Of a DNA stretch of 50,823 nucleotides, positions 1 through 7,686 are shown piece by piece. Each line of letters opens with the position of its first letter. The first letter of the stretch is position 1. The DNA comes from Pseudomonadota bacterium (GTDB lineage Bacteria > Pseudomonadota > Gammaproteobacteria > Burkholderiales > Rhodocyclaceae), in the NCBI GenBank assembly GCA_018262095.1, contig JAGTRW010000029.1, positions 1-50,823 of the forward strand, read 5' to 3'. Under the pieces are notes generated by a model. That model did not search any database, was not told where the DNA came from, and was given only the letters and a program-made list of their open reading frames with translations. A program made the position numbers and the translations under genes.

Positions 1-379
1 AACCTCAGCAAGCCGCCGCTAGCCGCGGCGGCTTAAAACCCGGTAGAAATATCACTTAAAAACCCCGGCTTCCTGTCCAACTGATCGGGGCCACCCCTGG
101 GGTGGGTTTGTTCGTCACCGACGCGTAGGCATGGCTCGTTCATAAACATCAACGAGAGAACGTTTCCCGGGGGTTATCGCCCGGCTGTGACACATCACCT
201 ACCATCTACCATCTACCGCAAAGCATGGCGTTTGGTTCGGTTTTGATTTGCCTTTTGCTTCTTATAAATTTGTTTTTCATCAAGAACAGATCCTGGGCTC
301 GGATCGGCAAAGCCGAACGAGCCAGGAGGCAAGCGAGCGAAGCAGAGCGTGGCAGGATCGAATGGACAAACTTTCAGAT
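1..379. other. Intergenic left edge with hairpin
   Basis: No convincing gene is visible. A perfect 10-bp inverted repeat (10-19 with 25-34, loop 20-24) begins the window. It is not followed by a T-run on either strand, so a rho-independent terminator is not supported. A short tandem CTACCAT-type repeat lies near 200-220. A GC-rich patch around 300-345 is unexplained. The true left end of the island may lie here or outside the window. Confidence 0.4.
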
Positions 380-913
380 CTAAACAGGCTCCCGTTTCTG
401 GTAACGCTTTGCGAGCAACTTAAGCTTCTTCACGTCAGAATCCATCGGGGAGATTTCTATCTTTCGATTACAGTTAGGGCATAGGGCAACGAGATTGTTC
501 GTGGAGTCATCACCACCGTCTTTAAACGGGATCACGTGATGCACTTCCAAGTAAGGCTTTCCGTCCGGAGAATTGAAGGGGGCTTGTATGCCGCAAAGCT
601 GGCAGTGCCCGTTAGCGCGTGCAATCACATAGTCCCTAAATGTCTTTAGATTTGCTGTGTGGGTAAGCACCTTCGCTGGAACGAACAGCTTTTCTAAGCG
701 CTCGGTATCAAATGTTCTGCCCAGTCTTGAAAATACCGCTCTAGCTAGTTCAAGCGATACTCCCTTTCTTCCCTTTCGCACTGAGCAAACATACGCCCGT
801 GTGACACCAAGTGATGCAGCTAGCCTCGCATCACTGGACAGGGACTCCTTACGTTTCAGCTCGTCAAAAACGACAGGCCAGTCTGTTTGTGGATTGCTTT
901 GATTGTCTTTCAT
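380..913 (-). CDS. HTH-HNH endonuclease
   Basis: This 177-residue protein joins an N-terminal XRE/Cro-like helix-turn-helix (about residues 15-60, with LAASLGVTRAYV as the helix pair) to a C-terminal HNH nuclease domain. The nuclease has a CxxC pair at C104/C107, the double His of EVHHVIPF at 125-126, an Asn in STNNLVALC and a second CxxC at C145/C148. This is the zinc-bound beta-beta-alpha metal fold of McrA-like HNH enzymes. ATG at 913 was chosen over a GTG at 934; neither has a strong ribosome site. The gene is divergent from the recombinase operon and shares its upstream region with the TGTATCC cluster. It may be a self-regulating homing or restriction nuclease. The domains are clear; the biological role is inference. 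Confidence 0.8.
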   Translation of the reverse strand: MKDNQSNPQTDWPVVFDELKRKESLSSDARLAASLGVTRAYVCSVRKGRKGVSLELARAVFSRLGRTFDTERLEKLFVPAKVLTHTANLKTFRDYVIARANGHCQLCGIQAPFNSPDGKPYLEVHHVIPFKDGGDDSTNNLVALCPNCNRKIEISPMDSDVKKLKLLAKRYQKREPV

Positions 914-944
914 GACACGATCTGGAAGCGACACAGCTTAGTTA

Positions 945-1020
945 ATCGCATTGTATTCATTGGCAACATTGTATCCATTAGCTTGCCAAAATGGGATACA
1001 TTGGATACAATGTATCCCAA
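945..1020. promoter_or_regulatory. Cluster of TGTATCC heptamers, operator or recombinase-binding array
   Basis: Five heptamers occur in under 70 bp: TGTATTC at 952-958, TGTATCC at 970-976 and 1011-1017, and the reverse complement GGATACA at 994-1000 and 1003-1009. The last three lie within a perfect 10-bp inverted repeat (993-1002 with 1009-1018). The cluster is between the divergent HNH gene and the first recombinase. It is either an operator for the HTH-HNH protein or a binding array for the recombinases. Confidence 0.6.
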
Positions 1021-1163
1021 TATGGTTTACACAATAAGCAATTGGTTAACAAACGTAGTATCACCCTATTCGGCGAGGAACATGCCAAAGACATCTATTG
1101 GCGTTTCGCTTGAGCCTGCGACGTGCACTTTCTGGTTGCAATACGAATAAGCGGTCACGTCAG

Positions 1164-2540
1164 ATGAGAGTTCTTGAACAAAAGCGTTACTCATTTCGAG
1201 TCACGTATCCGATCTCGGATATCTTGGACAAACATGGCTTCGGGAAAGTCGCGGATGTCCCTTTCATCCAGGACTCAACCCTCAACTACCATCAGTCTGG
1301 AAGCCGCTTCTTGATTGATCGGGCCCTCGCCAAATGGCCGAAGCCCGCCCGCGAGATCACACCCGCCACTATCAAAACAAACGCCGAGGCCCTCTGCAAC
1401 TACCTTGACTGGTGCGACGCACGTACTGTTGACCCGATTACCGCCGAGTACCTTCCGATCCTGATTGGCAGGTACCAACGTGAAATGACCGAGGGAGACT
1501 GGAGCGCCAGCGGAGATGGACTGTCGGCCGTCACCATCAATCAAAGGATCGACGTCGCCCTTGAGTTTCAGCAGTGGGCCGCCTATCAGGGTCTTCGACC
1601 CGAGGTAGAGGTCCCCACAAAGACGATCACGCGCGAGCGCCGCAGAAAGGGAAGTGGTGGCGGAAGGAAAGCGGAAAGCATCGAGGTGCGCAGGGGAAAA
1701 ATGCGCATCAATAAGCGAACCCTGGGAATGCCAAGTGAAGAAGCGGTCGGCGCATGGTTGCAGCGAATTTACTTAAAGCCCGTCGTCGGCGGCACAGAGG
1801 GGCTGATGTGCGAGACAGTTCTTGAGACTGCCATTAGGAGGGCGGAAGTCGCTGGACTGCGGAAAGACTTCCTGCCCGCTGATCCGAATGAATGGCCGAT
1901 TGTGGATCGCGCCGTCGCGCCCGAACATCAGATGGTGTTCGTGACCATCCGGTATGGTACCAAGGGTCCCAAATATGGCACCGACCATGGCGACAAGATT
2001 GGTCCAGAACAGATCATCAAGATGCCAATGAAACTTGCGCTGCGGTTGCATCACTACCGCAACACCGATCGTCCCAAAGCAGTCATGGTGGCAGTTAAGG
2101 ACGGCAAGACGGCCGCAGAGCAGAGACGCATCCGCGACAACACAGTGCATCTGTTCATCAATCCGAATAACGGCGAGCGGTACACACCCAGCAGGGTGTA
2201 TGACGCGTGGCGCAGCGTCCCGTTGCCGCAGCGCGGCTGGTCGGTTCATTCTGGTCGCGACTTCTGGGCCTGCACCACCCTGTGGCGTGCGATGGTCAGT
2301 TTCAAGAAGTTGTTTGAAGAAGCGCTGGAGCGGAAGCTGGACGACATGATCGTGTCGCTCTTCAAAAGCACTGCCTTGAGCGTGATCGAACTACAAATCC
2401 AGCCCCAATTGAGGCATGTCGACCGAGATACCACCATGATCTACCTGCAGTGGATCGCGGATCGCTTGGGCGTCGCGCTTGATCTTCACCAGAACTACGT
2501 CGAATCGCTCGCCACCGAAGGCGACGACGAGGAAGGCTGA
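1164..2540 (+). CDS. Tyrosine recombinase 1 of trio
   Basis: A 458-residue site-specific integrase that probably performs strand exchange for the island. The N-terminal half (about 60-150) has the helical core-binding look of phage integrases. The catalytic half carries the first Arg in TAIRRAEVAGLR (about 225), the box HSGR (H362, R365), a His in LRHVDRDTT (H418) and the nucleophile in TTMIYLQ (Y427). The R-HxxR-H-Y set is therefore complete. The start is ATG 1164; an upstream TTG at 1098 extends the frame but adds nothing conserved. The next recombinase starts one base after this stop, so the pair is co-translated. The arrangement recalls the first gene of Tn554-type or recombinase-in-trio elements, but the protein is longer. 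Confidence 0.85.
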   Translation: MRVLEQKRYSFRVTYPISDILDKHGFGKVADVPFIQDSTLNYHQSGSRFLIDRALAKWPKPAREITPATIKTNAEALCNYLDWCDARTVDPITAEYLPILIGRYQREMTEGDWSASGDGLSAVTINQRIDVALEFQQWAAYQGLRPEVEVPTKTITRERRRKGSGGGRKAESIEVRRGKMRINKRTLGMPSEEAVGAWLQRIYLKPVVGGTEGLMCETVLETAIRRAEVAGLRKDFLPADPNEWPIVDRAVAPEHQMVFVTIRYGTKGPKYGTDHGDKIGPEQIIKMPMKLALRLHHYRNTDRPKAVMVAVKDGKTAAEQRRIRDNTVHLFINPNNGERYTPSRVYDAWRSVPLPQRGWSVHSGRDFWACTTLWRAMVSFKKLFEEALERKLDDMIVSLFKSTALSVIELQIQPQLRHVDRDTTMIYLQWIADRLGVALDLHQNYVESLATEGDDEEG

Positions 2541-2541
2541 C

Positions 2542-4599
2542 ATGAGCTTGCGGGAAGTCAACAAGGATCACCTGAGCGAACACGTTAGCCTAGAGATTGT
2601 CGAGACCTGGCTGCCGCTGCCCGACCATTTGGATCCGCTGAAGTTCTGGACCGAACATCGAACTGAAAACTTCCTTGTCGACCTGACGGTCTTCGCCACC
2701 GGTGAAACCGCGAAACAGCAAGACAAACGCCATGTAGGACCATTCACCGGTCGCCAGAAGCTGATTAGCCAACTCGCCCCTGCGATCAATGCGGCCGTGA
2801 CCAGCGCTTCAAAGGCTACCGTAAAAAGTTATCTGGATGCCCTGAAAGCTTGGTGGCGGCTCCTCGATGCGGTCGAACTTGATGCAGCGCGAGCCGGTCA
2901 GATCATGTCTCGGGTTGAGGACGTACGCCAGCTTACTGAGATCTACGCAAGCTACGGGCGAGGTGATGTCGGGCAAAACCCAATGGGAAGACACACGTTC
3001 AGTGCATTGAAGCGGTTTGCTAACGCGACCCTGAAGGATCTCGGTGCGCCTGAGTTGCATTGGGTGGCCCCAGAGGATGCTGAACCCAACCGCTCCTTGC
3101 CATCTGACATGGAGTGCGCGGAACTCCGTATCAGGCTCAAGCAAGAATGGTATGGCGTTCTGCGGCACTTCTCGCTGATGGATCGCATGAGTACCGACGG
3201 GTTTCGGCCCATCACTACGGACGAAGAACACCTCCTGGCGCACTGGCGCCACATCCATGAAGTCCAGACACGGACAAAGAAAGCGGTACCTTCGAGCGAG
3301 GAACTGCGGCATGGAATGTCCCGTCAAGGCTTTCGACTCAAAACCAGCCTGCTGCTTCCCACGATGCGGCACGTCGCGTTGCCGGACTCGTGGCAGGCGG
3401 AAGTGGCCTTTCATTGCTGCCTGATGGTCACGGGCTGGAACCCCGCCACCCTGTACAGCCTCGATGCCGGCGAAGCTCACACCTGGCTGCGTGATCACCC
3501 ACGTCTCCCCGAAAGGTATCTGCTCGTCGGAACCAAGGCCCGCGCGAATGATGCCGAACAGCCCGTCGAGGGCCTATGGAAAACCCGTGCCGGCCCCGGT
3601 TACATCATCAGACTCTGGATGGAACGCACCGCATTGCTGCGCGAGCAGTTGCGTATGGAACTGGCCGAGGAGCGCGAGAGGTATCGCCAGATGACACGGA
3701 CCGGCGCAAGCCCCGGCGAACTGACAAAGCAGATGCGGATCGTTCTGAATCTGGAGGAAGGCTGCCGCAGCGTTTGGCTCTTCGCCGGAGAGAAAGGTGG
3801 TATCGGATGGCTCGCACCACGATCAAATGCGAGGTACCGTGCGGACGGAGAGAATGTCACCTTCCTTACTACGCTACTTGCCAAACTCAATCAGGAACGC
3901 GCCGCGCACCAGAAGAATCCCATCCCCCACTGTACAGCGGGCGACTTCCGTGACATGTTCGCTGCTTATGTGTGGCGCATCTCTGGGGGTAACCTGTTTG
4001 CCCTGATGCGGGCGCTGAGGCATGCCCGAATCCGAACAACGCAGCGATACGCCGACAACAGTCTTTTGAACGCAGAACGAAACGACGCGACGCGACGCTT
4101 CGGCAACAACCTCTTCAGCCTCCTGCAGAAGCACGGTGGCTTCGACCTCACCCTCCTCACTCACCTACAGCGCCACGGGCCGGTACCCGAGGACGCGGCA
4201 CAGCGCCTGAACGACTATCGGGACCTTGAGCGCTCACGAATCCAGGTAGGCTGCAGGGACCCCTTTCATCCCCCACCCGAAATCCAGACACCGGGCGCGG
4301 CGAAGGTGTGCCGGCCACAACGTTGCCTACTATGCAAGGCGCACGCGGTAATCCTGCCGGACAGCCTCGACGGGGTGGCGATGCGTGTGGAAGAGCTTGA
4401 ATACACGAAGTCTGTCTTTCCGGTCGTTGAGTGGAGCGACCGATTGGCCGAGGAACTCGCGAATGGACTGGATGTGTTGCAAGTCTTTCCGCCAGAGCAA
4501 GTCAAGGACGCGCGGGCTCGCTGGAAAAAGACCATCGCGGACGGTCTGCACGAAATCCCCGGCCTCCGACCGCTGAAGAACCCAAGGGAGAAACCGTGA
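2542..4599 (+). CDS. Tyrosine recombinase 2 of trio, catalytically divergent
   Basis: A 685-residue protein with a C-terminal integrase-like fold. The box GDFRDMFAAYVW (467-478) matches the usual HxLR segment but has Gly where His is expected. The later His (H494 in LRHARIRTT) and the candidate Tyr (Y503 in QRYAD) are present. The first catalytic Arg is replaced in TGWNPATLYSLD (about 297-308). A Cys-rich stretch follows at about 571-610 (GC..., VCRPQRCLLC), possibly a zinc site. ATG 2542 has GGAAGG upstream and follows the previous stop by one base. The size is close to Tn554 TnpB. It may be a structural or regulatory partner rather than an independent recombinase; this role is inference. 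Confidence 0.75.
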   Translation: MSLREVNKDHLSEHVSLEIVETWLPLPDHLDPLKFWTEHRTENFLVDLTVFATGETAKQQDKRHVGPFTGRQKLISQLAPAINAAVTSASKATVKSYLDALKAWWRLLDAVELDAARAGQIMSRVEDVRQLTEIYASYGRGDVGQNPMGRHTFSALKRFANATLKDLGAPELHWVAPEDAEPNRSLPSDMECAELRIRLKQEWYGVLRHFSLMDRMSTDGFRPITTDEEHLLAHWRHIHEVQTRTKKAVPSSEELRHGMSRQGFRLKTSLLLPTMRHVALPDSWQAEVAFHCCLMVTGWNPATLYSLDAGEAHTWLRDHPRLPERYLLVGTKARANDAEQPVEGLWKTRAGPGYIIRLWMERTALLREQLRMELAEERERYRQMTRTGASPGELTKQMRIVLNLEEGCRSVWLFAGEKGGIGWLAPRSNARYRADGENVTFLTTLLAKLNQERAAHQKNPIPHCTAGDFRDMFAAYVWRISGGNLFALMRALRHARIRTTQRYADNSLLNAERNDATRRFGNNLFSLLQKHGGFDLTLLTHLQRHGPVPEDAAQRLNDYRDLERSRIQVGCRDPFHPPPEIQTPGAAKVCRPQRCLLCKAHAVILPDSLDGVAMRVEELEYTKSVFPVVEWSDRLAEELANGLDVLQVFPPEQVKDARARWKKTIADGLHEIPGLRPLKNPREKP

Positions 4600-6686
4600 T
4601 GAGCAGCGAGAACCCCGAGCCATCTGCGCAGGCATCAAGCGATGGCCATCAACTGCTGATAGAACGGGCACGCGGCCTCTTCCCCGTCGCAACGCTGCAG
4701 GATCTGGATCCCGAGAATGCCGCACGTTGTCAGGCGCTACTCGGCCATGGATCGACGCTCGGCATTTGGGAAACGCCTGAATGGATGACTGGGGGGCGAG
4801 CCCCGTTCAGGTTCCAGAGCCGCGCCCGCATCGTCCTGCGCGAACGCTTGCTACGGGGCCTTGCTGAGCCCGTACAGCCGTCGGCCGCCTTGGACGTCTT
4901 GCTCGACGAGGGTGTCCTACGGATCACCCGCTACCTGCTGCTAATTGCCATGGGGCCGGCTCACCTAGTGGATGGCAAATCCTCGCTGGACTGCACCAGC
5001 ATCGTCACCGTGACCGACGTTGTTGACGAACTCTTTAGCCAAGGCATCCTGCGACGGTTGGAACAGGACGACCGTACGGGCGGCGGACTACTACGCCACC
5101 TCACGGCAAACGACCTTCAAGCATTTGACCGAAACAAAGGACGGCACGTGGAACTCGTACGACTCAGGAAACTCACCGACTTGGGCCTCTGGAACGATCC
5201 CCTGCCGGCGCTAGAAACGAAACGCATCACGAACCCCAAGGGCAAGCGGGAAAAGCCGAAGCCCGAAACCAAGTCCATTCCATACCAGCCGATCCCGGAC
5301 GACTATCTGTCCGAGATGGGTCCGCGCGTGCTCTGGATTGTGGAAGACTTGGGCCCCAATATCATCCACCTGTCCGAGGCCATCCCCGAGTTGTTTGAGG
5401 GGATCGGCAACTACAATGAAGCACGCGTAACTGCTCTGGCCCGGTATTTCCGCCAGCACACCTGGCGCGACCGGGAAGGTCGGCCTATTACCGCGCCCCC
5501 TTTCCCGCTGGTGACTGCAACCGGAAAGGGCTATGCCAAAGGAAAAATGCGCCCTCACTGGCCACCCAGTTCGTGGGAGCAGGTGAAAGTCCTGGCTGCC
5601 ACCCTGCAATCCGCGCACCTGTGGATCGCTCTGCTAGCCATGGCCGGGCGCATTTCGGAGGTCGAGACTCTGGAGCGCTGCTGCGTCGAGTGGCGGCGCG
5701 ACGGCAAGCCGTACGTGGATGGCAAGACCTACAAGCTAAAGAAGGCCCTGGCGGGGGTGGATCGCGACTGGCCCGCCCCGGTTACGCTGATCCACGCGCT
5801 TGGCCAGCAGGCCCGCCTGGTCGCAGTCTGGGAGCGGATTGCGCGCGCCCTTAACGGTGCCGACCTGTCGAACGCGGATTCGCTGGTCGTCGATCCCAAC
5901 CATCTTTGGGCGTCGCTTGGCACGAGCTCTAGCGCAGACCCGGTGAAGCGCCTGAGCGGAATGAACAAGGCCCTCCAAATGCTCGCAAAGCGCATTGGCC
6001 TCAGCGATCGCCCCGGTGGCGTTTTGCTGCATTCCCACCGCTTCCGAAAGACGGTGGCACGCCTAGCCGGTATCGCCATCGTCGACTCGCCACGGGTCTT
6101 GATGCAGTTGCTGGGGCACAAGGACATCGAGGTGACCCTGCACTACATCACCACCGACAAGGCGCTTGCTGCTGACATAGAACGGGTAGCGCGCGAACTG
6201 CGCATCATGCGCTCACAGGAGGTGTTCGAGGGCATCCGTGCCTCGATGCAAACCGGCACGAAGAAATACGGCGGTGGTGGCGTGCCCGGCGTTGAAGCGA
6301 TGATCCGACAGGCCAAGGATTGGGGGGCTGAGACGAGCTATGAACTCAGCGTCCTACTAACTGCGAACGGCCGCTACACCAGATTGGTCAGGCCCGGCGT
6401 CATTTGCCTCAAGCCGTCTTTGAATAATGCGCCATGCACCTGCGACTCAAGCTGCGAAAACCGGATCGAACGCCTGATTGACGACGAAGTGCAGCGCCGC
6501 GACGTGCTCACGGTGATCCCGATCCTCATCGAAGAAGGCAACCGCGCGGTGGACGAAAACAGCCTGTTGGCGGCAGAGGACAAGCTGCGGCAGATCGACG
6601 AGGAACTGGGCTGGCTGGGCGAGGACGCCGCGAACGAATTCGCTGGCGACAAGGGCTTGGGACGGCTGCGGGAGGCTTTGGCATGA
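4599..6686 (+). CDS. Tyrosine recombinase 3 of trio
   Basis: A 695-residue integrase whose start ATG overlaps the stop of recombinase 2 (ATGA), with AAGGGAG upstream. The catalytic set looks intact: R351 in AGRISEVETLE, HRFR (H480, R483), H507 in LLGHKDIEVT and Y516 in LHYITTD. The long N-terminal half of about 300 residues is not recognised. The C-terminus has a CTCDSSC cluster that could bind zinc. With the two preceding genes it forms a trio of unequal recombinases. In recombinase-in-trio elements, as known, the three enzymes are encoded by overlapping genes on one transcript, which is the arrangement here. Confidence 0.85.
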   Translation: MSSENPEPSAQASSDGHQLLIERARGLFPVATLQDLDPENAARCQALLGHGSTLGIWETPEWMTGGRAPFRFQSRARIVLRERLLRGLAEPVQPSAALDVLLDEGVLRITRYLLLIAMGPAHLVDGKSSLDCTSIVTVTDVVDELFSQGILRRLEQDDRTGGGLLRHLTANDLQAFDRNKGRHVELVRLRKLTDLGLWNDPLPALETKRITNPKGKREKPKPETKSIPYQPIPDDYLSEMGPRVLWIVEDLGPNIIHLSEAIPELFEGIGNYNEARVTALARYFRQHTWRDREGRPITAPPFPLVTATGKGYAKGKMRPHWPPSSWEQVKVLAATLQSAHLWIALLAMAGRISEVETLERCCVEWRRDGKPYVDGKTYKLKKALAGVDRDWPAPVTLIHALGQQARLVAVWERIARALNGADLSNADSLVVDPNHLWASLGTSSSADPVKRLSGMNKALQMLAKRIGLSDRPGGVLLHSHRFRKTVARLAGIAIVDSPRVLMQLLGHKDIEVTLHYITTDKALAADIERVARELRIMRSQEVFEGIRASMQTGTKKYGGGGVPGVEAMIRQAKDWGAETSYELSVLLTANGRYTRLVRPGVICLKPSLNNAPCTCDSSCENRIERLIDDEVQRRDVLTVIPILIEEGNRAVDENSLLAAEDKLRQIDEELGWLGEDAANEFAGDKGLGRLREALA

Positions 6687-7192
6687 GCAGCAAGCATCTC
6701 AACGCAGCGCTGAAGCGCGGCGCGGATCGGTCGGCCAAGGTTGCCAAGAGCGTCCTGGAGGCCATGAAGACGATCCGGCGCGAAATGAAGGCCAATGGCG
6801 GCATCTACCCAGCCAACGGCGGCGCGGTGTCAAAAAACGAGGTGGCGCGCCGAGCCGGCATTCACCCGACCACACTGTTCTCCGACAAGCAAAAGAGGTT
6901 GGGCGAACGGGTCAGCCGATGGTGCGAACTATTGAAACGGAAGGAGACCGTCGGGCGTGTGCGGGTGCGCCGTACCTATGCGGAACGTGCCGAGGACTGG
7001 GAGGCGCGCTACACGCTGGTCGTGACGCACCTTGACTTAGCTGAACTCAAGGTCCAGGCCGCCGAGTCCGAGCGTGATGACGCGATCGCTAAGGTGCAGA
7101 AACTCGAACGTGAGAACGCCGCCCTGCTCGACCAGATGCGCAAAAGCGCCGCCGGCAAGGTCACCCCAATCCCGAAAAATGGAAAACGCTAA
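6683..7192 (+). CDS. TnpC-like coiled-coil accessory protein
   Basis: A 169-residue basic protein that starts inside the end of recombinase 3 (4-base overlap). Residues about 45-75 (AVSKNEVARRAGIHPTTLF) look like a helix-turn-helix. Residues about 115-155 are a heptad-rich helix (AKVQKLERENAALLDQM). The layout of a small HTH plus coiled coil behind large recombinases resembles TnpC of Tn554 and DUF6262-type proteins, which assist transposition. No catalytic motif is seen. Similarity to TnpC is by position and shape only. Confidence 0.65.
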   Translation: MSSKHLNAALKRGADRSAKVAKSVLEAMKTIRREMKANGGIYPANGGAVSKNEVARRAGIHPTTLFSDKQKRLGERVSRWCELLKRKETVGRVRVRRTYAERAEDWEARYTLVVTHLDLAELKVQAAESERDDAIAKVQKLERENAALLDQMRKSAAGKVTPIPKNGKR

Positions 7193-7686
7193 TGGCTCGT
7201 CCCAGTGTCATCCCCGGCATCAAGGCTCGCCTTGAAGAATGGCTTGACCAGAGAGAGGCCGCATACTTGGCTCAGCCTGAAGCAACACGTCAGCCCACGT
7301 TACCCATGACCCCTGATGGCAAGGTTAATGTGCGCGCCGTAGCACAGGCCATTGATCTCAAACCGACGCAGGACAAATACCTGTACGAACGAGAGGAACT
7401 GACGCAGTTGATCAACTGCATCGCTGAGGGCCAACGATTGCAAACGATCGGCTCACGCGTCAATCCAACCGAGGCTGACAAGGCCATCAAGCAGAAGATT
7501 ATCCTGCACGCCAAGAACGCGCAGGAAGCCACTCAGTCGGCCACAGAAGCCGTTGCTGCGCAGCAGGAACTACTGGACCGCATCCGAGCGCTCTCGGCCG
7601 AACTGGCTGTCTCTAAAGCGGAAGTAGAGCGCTTGCGCGCCCGGCTTCAAGCTGTCGAAACAGGCGTTTGGATCACCATGCAATGA
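7192..7686 (+). CDS. Coiled-coil protein of the mobility operon
   Basis: A 164-residue protein whose ATG overlaps the previous stop (TAATG). The first ~70 residues are mixed helix with no recognised domain. The last ~60 form a probable coiled coil (AAQQELLDRIRALSAEL, VSKAEVERLRARLQ). I do not recognise the family. Its place between the TnpC-like gene and the helicase, with overlaps on both sides, argues for a stoichiometric partner of the recombination machinery. Confidence 0.65.
   Translation: MARPSVIPGIKARLEEWLDQREAAYLAQPEATRQPTLPMTPDGKVNVRAVAQAIDLKPTQDKYLYEREELTQLINCIAEGQRLQTIGSRVNPTEADKAIKQKIILHAKNAQEATQSATEAVAAQQELLDRIRALSAELAVSKAEVERLRARLQAVETGVWITMQ

Noticed and set aside
10-34. Rho-independent terminator at the window start
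   Set aside because: The stem is strong but no T-run follows on either strand.
1164-6686. One of the three recombinases as an integron integrase
   Set aside because: All are much larger than IntI (about 340 residues) and none shows the extra IntI helix motif; the attC-like site has no partner integrase here.
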